Shown in pieces: positions 27,185 through 38,429 of a stretch of DNA of 64,000 bases; position 1 is the first letter of the stretch, and every line of letters starts with the position of its first letter. The notes below the pieces were generated by a model. The model worked only from the letters and a program-made list of their open reading frames with translations, did no database searches and was not told the DNA's origin. Source of the DNA: Castor canadensis (taxonomy: Eukaryota; Chordata; Mammalia; Rodentia; Castoridae). Both the position numbers and the translations under genes were made by a program. Where the stretch lies: positions 1,865,001 to 1,929,000 of the forward strand of contig NC_133393.1 in NCBI RefSeq assembly GCF_047511655.1, given 5' to 3'.

Positions 27185-27625
27185 AACAAGGGCCAGTCGT
27201 TTGTCCTTGTAATCCCACTTACAAAGGAGGCTATAAATAGAAGGATTTTGCCCCGGGCAAAAACGCAAGACCCACCAGGTACCAGTGGCTCATGCCTGTA
27301 ATCCTAGCTACTCCAGAGACACAGATCAGAAGGATCGAGGCTCGAAGCCAATCCAAGCAAATAGTTTGCTAAGCCCCATCTCAAAAACGCACAAAATAAA
27401 AAGGTGCTGGCGGAGTGGCTCAAGAGGTAGCGTGCCTGCCTACCAAGCCTGAAGCCCTGAGTTCAAACCCCAGTACCACCAAAAAAAAAGAAAAAACCAC
27501 CCAAAACTGCAAGACCTTACATGAAAAATAAACCAAAAAAAGGACTGAGTCACGCTCAAGTGGTAGAGCACCTGTCTAGCAAGTACAAGGCCCTGTGTTT
27601 AAACCCCAGTACTGCAAAATGAATG
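27185..27625 (+). mobile_element. Older composite SINE interrupted by a younger SINE
   Basis: The left part (27185-27272) carries a degenerate B1-like monomer (CTTGTAATCCCACTTACAAA). The right part (27509-27625) carries the ID-like unit (GTCACGCTCAAGTGGTAGAG, then TTTAAACCCCAGTACTGC). The two halves rejoin cleanly if the inner element and one copy of GCAAGACC are removed. Confidence 0.85.
27273..27508 (+). mobile_element. Inner (younger) composite SINE, one B1-like monomer plus ID-like unit
   Basis: It begins CACCAGGTACCAGTGGCTCA and contains CATGCCTGTAATCCTAGCTA. The ID-like part is TGGCGGAGTGGCTCAAGAGG, then GAGTTCAAACCCCAGTACCA, with an A-rich tail. It is flanked by the direct repeat GCAAGACC at 27265-27272 and 27509-27516. 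Confidence 0.9.
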
Positions 27626-27764
27626 AATAAACCCTAAAAATAAAAAGACCTCTGTAACAAACTGAACAATCTGCAAAAAGTACATGAATTCTCAGCATGC
27701 CTGCTGTTATGAGGCTTATTAAATAGGATAATGCAAAATCCCTCTGTTCCTATCGTCGTCCGCA

Positions 27765-27830
27765 GCGTGTGTGGGTGTGTGTGTGCGTGTGTGGGTGGTT
27801 GTGTGCGTTTGTGTGCGTGTGGTTGTGTTT
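27765..27830. repeat. (GT)n-rich microsatellite
   Basis: The tract is GTGTGGGTGTGTGTGTGCGT and similar, with GTTT and GCGT interruptions. It is potentially Z-DNA-forming. Confidence 0.9.
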
Positions 27831-29894
27831 TTTACCTAAAAGTTCTCTGTTCCTCTAATTCCTGTTTCCAGTGTCTTCTTATTCAGACTGAACCAAAAAA
27901 GTAAAAGCTCTTGATTCCTCTTACAGTACTTGACCTTAAAAGGTCACCTACCAGAAGTCTTAAAATGTCAGCATTTCCCCAGATACAGAGGCTTGTCTCA
28001 TTTCTTTAGCCACTAAACTAAATGATAAATCAAAGACACTCTAAGAGGGGAAAAACTATCAGAAGTCTTACTTGTAAAGCAGAATTGAAGTTGAAAAGAA
28101 AGCAGGAAAGAGACACACTATTTGGGCTTCAGCAGCCACAGGGGAGTCCTGCCAGAAAGTCAGAAATAACTTCTCAAGGGTGACCGTTTTCAATCTATTT
28201 TATCTCTTTTTTATTACTCTTCCCAGGTAACACAAAACTTCAACTGATATGAAATCTCTTAACAAATGCAGCTTATAACACGGACTATTTATATTCTTAT
28301 TTTATTTGATCCAATTATTCTCCTGTAATTCTCCTGGTATTAAAAGTCTTTTTGATGGTTGTTCTGGTTTTCACTTCCAAAGTCATTAACCTCCATTCCC
28401 TACCCAAGGCAAGAGGAATGCTCTGTGAGTGACAGCCTTGTTTACAGAGAGCACGAAAGGACTTGGCAGCTGCTCCAAAGTGTCAAACCACATAGCCTCA
28501 AGAAAGCAATAGAAGGTGTCACAAATAGGGAAGCAACGACGTCATGCTAACTAGACTGCCTCTTCGTTGTCCTGTAATAGAAGCCTCTGACGTGCACCTG
28601 TCGAGACAGAAGGGTTTACTAGGAGGCAAAGGTGTTGGGTAATTCCTTCTGTACCTTTCATATAACTTCAAGTCTTCAAAGTCTTACAACCCTAGATTGG
28701 CTGAAAATGCAAATAATGAGAAGAAACAACCAAAGAAAACTATGAATTTGAAGTCATTTTGAGAATGAAGGATTTCATTTTTATGTCTCAGACTATATCT
28801 CACACACCAAACTTTTAGCACAAAATGGATGGTTTTTTATCCTTTCAAAAGGTATGGTTGAGAGTATACCAAAGTGTTCATTTGAATGGCATACTTTAAA
28901 CGCATGGATAGGTGGTAATCGACCAATCTTCCAAAATACTTACTTTCGGCATTCTCTATTATCCTGGTCTCTTTAGTCCATGGCTTTTCCAGTTTGTTCA
29001 CTCAATAGGCATTTCTTAAATGTCTACTATGTAGGCTCAGTCCCAAGCACTGAGAGTCAAATTAGTTCCTGAGCTGAACTACCCATGTGTTGGAAATGCC
29101 CGACAGCTCAGAGCCTGGTGGCAAAAAAGAGGAGAGTGGCCGGTCAGTGCCATGGTAATCGAAAGAATGTCCCCAGGTTTATTTGCCTGTGCTGTCTCTG
29201 GACCGAAACCCAGGGAACTCCAGTCCCCTGAATTCTAATCCACTTCCCCAGTTGGATCCCCAACTTCACGTCAAAGTCAGGATGTTTAAGACAGATACCT
29301 CATTCCTTCCCTGCCCGACCGGGCTCCCATCCCCAAACTCCTGACTATGAAGACAGTTACTCACTGTGTGCAAGGCACTGATTTAACTTTTAATTATTCC
29401 TGTGAGCCAGGTCACAGACTCCAAAAGTTGAGGAAAATGACCAGCTACCCAGAAAGTGGTAGACGTAGGCACATTTTGAAAAGCCAGGCCCTGCACTGCA
29501 ATGTGCAGCAGCCTCCTACAGGAATGAGCATTCAAAAGGTGACCAAGGCAACTGAGGCACTAATTGCTAAGTTCCATTTAAATTAGCTTAAATTTAATTT
29601 GCAAAAACAACGTGTGATTCATCATCACTCAAGTATGTGAATATCGAGTGAACGATATCCTTTTCAACTATAACCTTAGGATATTTAAGTATAGATCAAG
29701 TATTTCTGGCAAATTTTAGCTTTCAAATTGATATGTGTTGTAAGTGTGAAATTACATCAGATTTCGAAGTCCTGGTATGAAAAATAAGAATATAAAATTA
29801 TCTCACTAATAGTTTTTATCAGGCCTTCATGTTGAAATGATATTCTAGGCATATTAGACTCAATAAAGACATACTGCCACAACAACGTCACCCA
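27831..29894. other. Mostly unique DNA; possible L2/MIR-type trace at 28985-29070
   Basis: CACTCAATAGGCATTTCTTA followed by AATGTCTACTATGTAGGC and CCAAGCACTGAGAG at about 29000-29055 resembles the 'ttattgagcacctactatgtgccaggcactg' end of L2. No gene is recognised. Open frames are below 80 codons. Confidence 0.4.
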
Positions 29895-30003
29895 TTTCTT
29901 TCTTTCTTTTCTTTTTTTGTTCCTTTTTTTTTTTTTGCAGTACTGGGATTTGAACTCATGCTTGGTAGGCAGGTGCTCTACCACTTGAGCCTTGCCCCTA
30001 GCC
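29895..30003 (-). mobile_element. ID-like tRNA SINE, reverse, with long T-rich (A-tail) end
   Basis: TTTCTTTC and T-runs (29895-29936) precede GCAGTACTGGGATTTGAACT, then AGGCAGGTGCTCTACCACTT and GAGCCTTGCCCCTAGCC, the exact reverse of the ID-like unit. Confidence 0.9.
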
Positions 30004-30190
30004 TTGTTGTCACCATTTTTGTTGTTGTGCTGGGTGAGGGTACACTGTGGCATTTACAACAGTTCTTAAATATATTAAACATGTCACACTTGAAATATTC
30101 CTTCCCTCTCCCCTGCTCTCCATCTCCCCTCCTCCATTCCTGGGATTGTTTCAACAGGAATCGCTTTCCCGTTTACATACATGTTACCAC
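30004..30190 (-). repeat. Interspersed repeat X, reverse copy 1
   Basis: It shares with 33640-33950 the blocks TGTGCTGGGTGAGGGTACA, GTGGCATTTACAACAGTTCT, a C/T-rich middle, and ATTCCTGGGATTGTTTCAAC followed by AGG. This may be a 3' UTR of another L1 subfamily. Confidence 0.55.
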
Positions 30191-31502
30191 CATTTTTAAG
30201 AGAAAATTCGGAAGTGCAGATATGGTTGACATTACATTTCTATTTCCTATTAACCATTGCACGTATCCCAGCCGTCAGGAGGTTTTCAAGTCAGTCCTCA
30301 CACAGAAACAGAGCTGCTGCTCAGATGCTCACTTCAGTCTCGTTGCCTTTCCCGCACTGCTCGCCATTTGTCTTGAAAGAGCTCACTCTGTTTACTCTCT
30401 GGCCCCTGCAAAAGATTCGTCAACACCGCAGTATGGAGCTTCTTGAGACCTGTTCCAAGACATCTTTCCCCCCATTGCATCGTCCCCAGACTATTTGTCA
30501 CACTGGACATCGCACTGGACAGCACAATCCGGGATTCTGCCGTGTTGGGTGGCTCCCGGGACATGCTGTGACAGTGTGTGTGTGCATGCGGGGGACACGG
30601 GTGTGTTCATATGCTGAAAGTCATATTCTAGCTTCTTTTCCTGTCCCTTGTAGCTCTGCCATTTTCAAATTCATTCAGATCATTCCTGAATTCACTTAAC
30701 AACCACCACCATCTGTTAAGCTCTGAACATACTACTTCCTTCATTTGCCTAAATGTTCCCACTCAAGTTTTAAAAAACGCCACACTGTTCCAAGAAGGCC
30801 ATGTGTCACCTCATCCATGTTTAATTCATCATTTTACTCATGTCCTATTCTACCTTAACTTCCAGATTAAGTTTCTATTCACCCTTTATAGAGCAGTTAT
30901 CTTTCGTAAGTGTATCACCAACCTGTCACATCTCATCCATCAGAACTGACCCTGGTCTTTCAGATTTCTGGCAAAAATACTATACAGATGAGTAGAATAT
31001 GTTCTGTTAGTTTCTAACTTCCTTTACCTTTCGGCCATTTACCAATCTGGTGTCGTCAGGAACTGGGATTAGGTAGTGTCTACACCTTTTCATTTTCACA
31101 CAGAGGAGGTGCGTAACTATTCTCTAACTCCATTTTGGTGTCATTTGCAACTCTTCCACTCACCTGTACTTACAAAGCTGCTTGCTCCTGCCTTTGAAGT
31201 CTTCCTGGTATTTGCAGAGCTAAAAACTGGGGAGCAGAACAGTTTAGGAGGGCTTCTCACCTGTGTTTTGCTTTTGATAATTTATAATGCTGATCTTCAA
31301 ACTTCAGCCTAAAACCACCAAGATTTTCAACAGGCAGAAGAAGAACATGAGGAAGGGAAAAGCCTGCTGTGTTACTTGTTGGCTTTGGACGTTCACCATA
31401 AAACTTTAAACACATGGAAGGGTTTGTCTGTAAGATTTCTGTTTCTGGCCACGCGGAGGATTAGATATCCAGAAGGGGAAAATCCTGCTTAAAAAATACA
31501 CA
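30191..31502. other. Unique-looking DNA, no gene recognised
   Basis: Overlapping forward frames of 162 (29958-30446) and 172 codons (30181-30699) share the same stop-poor stretch, and the first runs through the repeat and SINE. Neither shows a family motif. Confidence 0.45.
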
Positions 31503-31790
31503 GAGCCAGATGCTGGTGGCTCATGCTTGTTCTCCTAGTTATTTGGGAGGCTGAGATCAGGGGGATTGTGGTTTTGAGGCCAGCCCAGGCAAATAGTTCA
31601 TGAGACCCCAATCTCCATCTCCAAAATAGCCGGAGCAAAATGGACTGGAGGTGTGGACTGGAGGTAGTGTCTGCTTTGCAAGTACAACGCCCTGAGTTCA
31701 AACCCCAATCTCACCAAAAAAAAAAAACAAAAGAGAGAGAGAAAGAAGAAAGAAAGAAAGAAAGAGAAAGAAAGAAAGAAAGACATAAGG
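31503..31790 (+). mobile_element. Composite SINE with expanded (GAAA)n tail
   Basis: The B1-like monomer (AGCCAGATGCTGGTGGCTCA to about 31620) joins a degenerate ID-like unit with GCCCTGAGTTCAAACCCC. An A-run and (GAAA)n at 31730-31785 follow. A tandem TGGACTGGAGGTGTGGACTG duplication lies inside the ID-like unit near 31640-31665. Confidence 0.85.
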
Positions 31791-32084
31791 AAACCTTTTG
31801 AACATGGGGGGAATAGAGGCCCCAGGGGGTGGAGGCACTTCTGTGCTCTGCCTCCTGCCCCACCATTACCAGGACCAGCCTGACACACTTGTGCAGAGTT
31901 CACAGGCATCCGTGAATTGAAGAGTGAGCTAAATGGTGTTTTTCACTAACATTCTCTCTCCCCCTCCCCCTCCCTGAAGACCCACTAATACAGTCATTCC
32001 AACGATCTCTTCCTGTCTCTGACTCTATCTCTCTGTGTCTCTGTCTGTCTGTCTTCGTCTGACTGTCAGGTATTTATGTATACA

Positions 32085-32545
32085 AAACATTGCACATGTG
32101 TGTGAATATAACACATTGCACTGTAAGCTGTTGAATTACAGGCGAGCAGGGCAGGGCGGTAAAGAAGAGTAAAGGAGGGTTAATCTGGTTAAAGCATGAT
32201 GTACACATCTGAAATGCCAAGGCAAACCCCCCTTGAACTATCAGCATACACATTTTTAAAAATGAAGGACAAGAAGGTAAAACAGGTCCTGATTGGGAAT
32301 GGGTACCAGTAGAATGGGGGGGGACAATATGAGGAAAGGGTGAGTGAGGGTGAACATGGTGGATGTATTTTGTATTCACATATGAAAATGGAAGAATGAG
32401 ACCTGTTGAAATGGTTCTAAGAAGCGGGGTGATGGGAGGTGATGAGGGAGAATGATGGAGGGGGTGCATTTAATTAATATATATTGTAAGCACATATATA
32501 AATGTCACAATGTATTTCCCTGCCCAGCTATTATACGCTGACAAA
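32085..32545 (+). repeat. Interspersed repeat X, forward copy
   Basis: Its right part contains AAAACAGGTCCTGATTGGGA, a G-run, ATGAAAATGGAAGAATGAGA, CCTGTTGAAATGGTTCTAAG, GAATGATGGAGGGGGTGCAT and AAATGTCACAATGTATTTCC. Each block has a reverse-complement match in 33640-33950. Its left part (32085-32260) extends further than the other copies. It could be an L1-subfamily 3' UTR; I cannot name it. Confidence 0.6.
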
Positions 32546-33639
32546 AAACAAGAATGGTTTGAATGAATGTGCTCCCTCTTCTGATGGCTGACTCCATTGG
32601 AGTCAGTGCTTAGCTGCTGCTAAGTTAAAGGTCAGTTCACATGTAGCTTTTAGTAACTTAAAATGTTGCCAGGAAGGAAGACCCCTTCCTTCCCAATGTT
32701 TGAAGGAAGGGTACCCCAAAGCTCTGAAGTACTCATTTGTTGAGAGTAGCAAGTCAGTGAACCCTCTGTCCTTCCTGCCACCTTGAAAAGTGGCTTCAAA
32801 GAGAGGCTGAAATCCCAGGCTATGCTGCCACCCCGTGAGGAGCTGAATGCCAGACTGAGATGCAAGGAAGAAGCGGGTATTTACACCATTGTGCTAAAAG
32901 CAGGGTGAAAACAACAAAGGGTTTTTGCTGGACATTGACCCAGACAAACCCAAATAGCAAACATATTTTTTGCTACATCTGTTCATTTGGACCAGTTTTC
33001 CTCTGCATGGAACATGCAGTAAATAGATGAATTCTGTTTTTGAATATGTATTAAGTAAACGGTTCTCTTGTTCTAAGACATTTTTAGGAAAAAAAAACCT
33101 TAATTGAACAATTATGGGCTGGATGCATAATAAATTTGTTTTGAGGATTTTCTAAACACAAAGAATGGAAAAATTGTTGAGTCTTCAGCTAAATTACACA
33201 AATTACACAAGATGTGACTGACACATGATAACATGGAGCCTGTCCCAAAGATGTCTATTGGGAAAGTTTGGGGTAAAACTTTTCTTATAATGTCCTCTAT
33301 ATTAAGTTCTAAATGATTGTGATTAATTGAAATAACAACCTTAAAACTACAATATTGAACATGGCATGTCTGGATGCCAAGCCTGAGATGAGGGTGCTGT
33401 CATCTCCTGACTATTTGCTCTGTTCCCTGGTTTCATTTTTAGGCTGCTGGCTCCACACACTGGGCCAGGAACAGTCAATAAACCCACATCCTGAAGTTCT
33501 GTGATCCAAAAAGGAAAAAGAGCATTTCCTTTTGCAGAGTCCACAAATCAAATCTCACAAAAGGACTCTGATCATTCCTGGGCTCCCTGCCCTTGCACTG
33601 GACTGTCTCTGTGGAACAGGGGATGGAGAGTGGGGAACT
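32546..33639. other. Unique-looking DNA between inverted copies of repeat X
   Basis: No gene or named repeat is visible. The sequence is AT-rich at 32930-33350. Confidence 0.45.
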
Positions 33640-33950
33640 TTTTCTTTTTTTCATTATTTTTTAAAATTATTGTGCTGGGGGTACATTGTGACATTTACAA
33701 AAGTTCTTACAATGTATCATAGCTGAATTCACCCCCTCCATCATTCTTCTTTGTCTCCCCTCCCCCCATTCCTAGAATGGTTTCAATAGGTCTCATTTTT
33801 CCATTTTCATTCATGAGTACACAATATTTCCATCACATTCATCCTTCTACACCCTTCCCTTATATCCCCCCACACACTGGGCCAACCCCCAGACAGGACC
33901 TGTTTTGCCCTCATGTCTGTTTTTGTAATACAAAAATTGACATTTTTTTT
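33640..33950 (-). repeat. Interspersed repeat X, reverse copy 2
   Basis: GTGCTGGGGGTACATTGTGA, ACCCCCTCCATCATTCTTCT, ATGGTTTCAATAGGTCTCAT, TTTTCCATTTTCATTCATGA, then GACAGGACCTGTTTTGCCCT are the reverse complements of the blocks in 32260-32545. Confidence 0.62.
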
Positions 33951-34050
33951 TTTTTAAGATCGCTATCCGGGGTGGTTCATTGTGACATTTCCACATGTAT
34001 ACATGCTTTAACCTGAATGGATTCATCCCCTCTATTTTTCTTCTTTCTGG
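33951..34050 (-). repeat. Related repeat fragment, reverse, divergent
   Basis: It starts with a T-run, then CGGGGTGGTTCATTGTGACA, TTTCCACATGTATACATGC and GATTCATCCCCTCTATTTTT. The overall arrangement resembles the 3' end of repeat X, but from a different subfamily. Confidence 0.45.
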
Positions 34051-34629
34051 TGGTCCCAGGATCTTGGCCAGGCTTGGCTCACACGTCCTCTCATTAATGA
34101 TTCCCGCCAGAGTCACATTGATAAGTGATGAGCTGTACCCTGGAAAGAGAGAGGGATTCCGAGCAAGGTGAAGCAGCACATGATCGTTGCAGAAAGCAAG
34201 AGAGAAAACCACGAAGTGTTTGCAAACGTTTACAGCAATTAATTTATTCTGTTGCATAAGACAATGGAGAGCCAAACAGGAATTCAGGTTTCCAACTTTA
34301 TTTGGGGTACTGAAGAATAATGACACCTGCACGGTTTGCTGGAGTTGATTCACCTCAAGCTGATGCCTCACCAAGGCGTGGGACGTGTGTACTGCTTTTC
34401 ACTGGGAACGAGAAAAGTATACACTTACCCAAATAACTGCTGCCTACCTATCTAAGTGCTACGACTTTCGCTGAAAGTAAAACATAAATGCTGGTAACAC
34501 ATAACAAACATTCTTAGGACTGCCTAGCTGATGTCACAAGAAAGAAAAAAACATTCTTAGCAATTACCCTAGAGGGAGCCAGAAGTCAAGAATTCATAAC
34601 ACAGCCAAACCATCCTTGGGATAACTAAT
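34051..34629. other. Unique-looking DNA, no gene recognised
   Basis: A reverse 175-codon open frame (33847-34374) spans this segment and the neighbouring repeat. Because it runs into a dispersed repeat and has no motif, I do not call it a gene. Confidence 0.45.
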
Positions 34630-35372
34630 GCTGTACAATCTTTTTAATGTGACGTTGGAGCTGGTTTTCTAGGATTTTGCTGAGAATTTTTGTATTGTGA
34701 TTATCAGACACTGGGTGGCAATTTTTTTGTGTGCGTTTTTAGTATGTCCTTGTCTGGTTTTCAGTGTCAGGGTAATGCTGGTTGTGTAGCATGAGTTTGA
34801 AAGAATTCCTGCTCTTTTAATTTTTGGAATAGTTTGATAAGTATTGGAATGAGCTATTTCTTAAAAGTTTGGTAGAACTCAATAATGAAGTCATCTAGCC
34901 TGGATCTTTCCCTGTTGGGAGACTAGTTCAATTTTCCTGCTTATGATTGGTCTACTTAGGTTTTCTATTTCTTTGTGGTTCAGTTTCATTAGGTTCAGTG
35001 CATCTAGGAATTTATCCATTTCTTCTAGGTTTTCCAGTTTGTTGGAGTATAGTTGTTCATAACAGCCCCCAAGGAATCGCTGTATTTCTGAGGTAATGGC
35101 TTACATTTCATTTGTAATGTCTCCTTTTTCATCTCTGATTTTATTTGAACCTTCTCTCTTTTTTCCTAGCTAGTTTAGCTAAAGGTTATCAACCATATTT
35201 ATCTTTTCACAGAACCAAATTTCCATCTCACTGGTGTTCTGTATTGATTTTTAGTCCCAGTTTTCTTTATTTCTCTCGTGCCCTTTATTAATGAAACCTG
35301 TGGTTTTCGTTTGTTCTCTCCTTCCTCATTCCTCAAATTGCATCATTAGGTTGTTTAATTGAAATAGCTCTG
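34630..35372 (-). mobile_element. L1 ORF2 fragment, reverse, degraded
   Basis: It is the antisense of the reverse-transcriptase-downstream and upstream ORF2 segments: TTGTCTGGTTTTCAGTGTCA, GGGTAATGCTGG, AGAATTCCTGCTCTTTTAAT, GAATAGTTTGATAAGTATTG, AGAACTCAATAATGAAGTCA, TTTCTTCTAGGTTTTCCAGT. All are classic antisense L1 phrases. It has no open frame. Confidence 0.88.
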
Positions 35373-35465
35373 TATTTTTTGTTTTTGTACATATGGGGTT
35401 TGAACTTAGGGTCTTACACGCATTAGGCAGGCACTCTATCACTTGAGCCGCAACCCTAACCCCTA
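35373..35465 (-). mobile_element. ID-like tRNA SINE, reverse
   Basis: T-rich tail, then GTACATATGGGGTTTGAACT, TAGGCAGGCACTCTATCACT and TGAGCCGCAACCCTAACCCC. It is inserted at the end of the antisense L1 fragment. Confidence 0.82.
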
Positions 35466-35611
35466 CTCTTCTATAGTTTATAGTGGGGAATTAATTCACC
35501 TAATAAAACCTTGTCAAAAATAAAGGGCTTTTCACAAGAATAGAAATGCTTTAAAGACATTTTATTTCTAGTAAAATATCTGACATTGTAGGGTTGCCTA
35601 TAACTAATTAA

Positions 35612-35866
35612 ATTATTAGTAACCCGACTTCCTCTCAAAATTCTGCTTTGGATGAAAAATTATATGTTCACCTTGCTTATAAACCAGATGAAGGGCACGT
35701 CTATCAGAGTATTACAGGAGGAACTTGGCCTGCGTTTGCTGGCATTCACGAACCAGCAGATTCCTATGACCATCCTTTCCATACTGCTGTGCCTGGTCGA
35801 CCAGTAACTGGAGCTGAGTTACTGAATACGAGTAAGTTTGAGCTGTCCGGTTTAATTCTCCTATAA
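35612..35866 (+). other. Unexplained open stretch, candidate exon or gene fossil
   Basis: An 84-codon open stretch reads as mixed-composition protein rather than simple sequence, with KLYVHLAYKPDEG and GGTWPAFAGIHEPADSYDHP in the middle. It has no ATG near its start; the first usable codon is TTG at 35648. Splice-like signals flank it. A TAACTAA branch-point-like motif (35601-35607) precedes AG at 35618-35619, and A|GTAAGT at 35831-35837 is a good donor, giving a 212-bp exon. A possible following exon starts after a pyrimidine-rich CTGTCTGTCATTCACAG at 35953, but that junction is out of frame and meets a stop. I recognise no family. It may be a decayed exon, a fossil of a transposon or retroelement protein, or chance. 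Confidence 0.3.
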
Positions 35867-35952
35867 CTAAAGCGTTAGGAAGGACTGTGACAAGGTGGAG
35901 ATCGGAATAGTATTAATAAAGCCTATTCCCCTGGTCTGTCTGTCATTCACAG

Positions 35953-36150
35953 GGCAAGTCTGACCCACCGCTGTTCTCCGTAAAGACTGATGCTGCTCTT
36001 ACCAAAGAATCTCTGACCAGATGATCTCCTGCTGAAATAATTCAGACGCTTCTTGCTGAAAACACCATCTCTCAGCCTCCAGCTTCATCTATGTCCCTCC
36101 ATCTGCTCCCAGGAATTACTGATATATGTTTTTCAATTTTACTAGCTTGA
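35953..36150 (+). other. Possible second exon-like open stretch with one stop
   Basis: It follows AG at 35951-35952 with a good pyrimidine tract. In the frame starting at 35953 it is open to a single TGA at 36022-36024, then open again for about 40 codons (SPAEIIQTLLAENT and so on) to a final stop near 36148. The frame does not match the phase left by the upstream donor. If this is coding-derived, it is pseudogenised. Confidence 0.22.
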
Positions 36151-37929
36151 AAATTGCACCCTTCATAATTTATATTCTAGCCCAGATACTGGTGCTCTCC
36201 ACACCATAAGGTAATATTCACTATTACAAAACATAGGAAGAAATACAACAGATTTACCAAGGTTTAGCCCACAGCACTAAAATGGAAATACCTAATAAAA
36301 GTAAAGACAACATTTGGCCCTCTCCCTTCGTGAATGCCAACAATGGCTTTCCCCCTGAGAAGAACGACCCGAGGAAGAAAGGTGGAGCCAACCTTTCTTG
36401 GCTCTCAGTCCCCACAGAGCCAACTCTGCAGCAATGGTTTGGTTATGTTTCCCATAACAGAGCCACTTATAAAGTCTTCAGGGTGAAAGTCATCACTTTC
36501 AGACAACAAATGAATTTACAGTGATTATGGCTGCGTGGTTCTTCACCATAAATAAGCTAGGCTTTCACGCAGGCCACCACTGAGATATCACACACTTGTT
36601 TCTCTGTAGAAATGTAACAGGGTGCTGTGTTACATACACTGGCCTTTTCAAATAAGCTTGCCTTGTGAACAAAGGACGATGATAACTTCCTCAAGAGGAC
36701 CAATGCAGTTGTCAAAGATAAAAGCAACAAGAAACAATAGCAGCAAACTTCAGATTGCTCTGGACACTGAAATAATGACAGCTAAGGAGATCCGTGACCT
36801 TGAGAATGACAACGCACTGAAGTGGGATTTGGAGGTCCCTGAGTACAGTGTATGCACCGGCACTTCCTAGTTCAAATGGACAAGCAGTGGAGCAGAATTA
36901 ATGCCCCGTGGAACTCATGGCTGAGCATCATAATTCCAACCATTACCAAGGCTTATGGGTCCTCCAAACAACCCAGGAGAAGGTGGGCTCTTTGTGGAAT
37001 GCCTGACCAGAATACAGATCCGATTTCCTGACCCTTGAGAAAAATACAAAGCAGTCACTTTGAGCTAAGACTCCAAATTACCTCTGTGGTTCAGCTTAGA
37101 TTCTTGTTGTAGGATAAAACTTGCTGACTGAGGCCATAGATTTGATTTAACTCTTCCTTTTAATGGTGTTTACCAGAATGGAATTGGTCTCTGGTTACCA
37201 CTCTGAATACATTGGGTTTGTTGGATGCATAGCTGGGTACATTTATTCCAACCTCATTGTGGCTATCAGGAAATGAATTTGCTAATTAATAGTAGAAACC
37301 TAAGAATAAACAGAGAGAGAGAGGATGCACAAGGTTTAAATTCCTTATGAATGATGGTGAGCTGTAATTCACACAACTGCCCTCTTGGCCAGATAACACA
37401 CAAAACAAAAACTCAGGGGGCTCAGTCATGAAAAGTCAGAGAAGAAGAAGAACAGCTGATTGAATGTAGAAACAATTTGTCATCTCAGAAGGTTTCAAAA
37501 ATGCAATAAAAGACTGTTTTGAATGTAATTGAACTGATTCTGGGAATGAAATGGTGAAGGCACATTGGGAAAACACAGTTGCCTAAGTGAAAACCTAACG
37601 AAGCTCTCAGCTCAGACTAATGGTGCATGGGAAAAGGCACACTGCAGGGTCACCCTCTTCAATGCCACCACAAATCAACATGATGGAGCACACCAAAGAC
37701 ACGGGCAGGCCCCTGCCTGTGTAATTCAGCAAGGCCTCTCTGACTTCAAGATAAGAAAAGTAAAAATAAGAAACAAAGCTTTGCCTAGCACTCCGGAAGA
37801 ATCCTGCTTCAGACTCACCTGGGGAGAAATACCGCTGCTCCTTTCCACACAGAAGTAGTGGGGTCTAGGGTCTCTTGCTGTCCCTTTGGAAGTGGAAGGG
37901 GAGGACAGGACCCCATGTTTCTTTTAAAT
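36151..37929. other. Unique-looking DNA, no gene recognised
   Basis: Open frames of 80-97 codons at 36282-36524, 36622-36870 and 37565-37858 are forward and non-overlapping. I see no homology-grade motif, start context or splice pairing. Confidence 0.45.
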
Positions 37930-38095
37930 GGTTCAGTTTAGGTCAACCAACACTACCTGAGCGTTGCTGGGCGGTAGACGGACACAGTAAGCACTGAAGG
38001 ACTAGAAAGTCGCAACCTGTCCCGAAGTTGCTGTCTAGTGTGGAATAAGTTATAATACTACAGTTGCAGCCATACTACAAACACAGAAGTCCGCA
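37930..38095 (-). repeat. Probable L2 3'-end fragment, reverse
   Basis: CAACACTACCTGAGCGTTGC then TGGGCGGTAGACGGACACAG and GTTGCTGTCTAGTGTGGAAT parallel the reversed L2 end ('gagcacctactatgtgccaggcactg ... cttacagtctagtgggg'). Confidence 0.42.
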
Positions 38096-38429
38096 ATGAC
38101 TTCCTCTGTCTGTAAAGCCAAAGAGAGCTCATACACACCCAGATGAGAGACCCTTAAGTGTCATTTTGAAGCACGAGTTCACCACAGAGGAGTCAGGAAC
38201 GGCTACACCTACCTGACCCAGAACGAAGAAGCTGGGCTACTCCAGAAGCACCAGTGCCTGGAGATCCCAGGGAATGGTGTGGCAAGGGCCATTGGGGGGT
38301 TTCCTCCTAAGAGCCGACCCTAAGCTTCTACAACCGACTGCTCACACCAACTTTATTTCCCTCAACAAATTCCTCCCTTAAGTTACACATTTTCTTGTCC
38401 TCCGGTTCCTGCCTGCACTTTCTCTTGAC

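Noticed and set aside
29958-30699. 162- and 172-codon forward frames
   Set aside because: The first starts inside a reversed SINE and repeat; the second overlaps it in another frame. No family resemblance.
30004-34050. Cluster of similar segments suggesting LTRs of an endogenous retrovirus
   Set aside because: No TG...CA ends, primer-binding site, polypurine tract plus gag/pol text, or matching flanking duplications could be seen. The copies end in A/T-rich tails like LINE 3' ends.
33847-34374. 175-codon reverse frame
   Set aside because: It spans dispersed repeat X and unique DNA with no motif.
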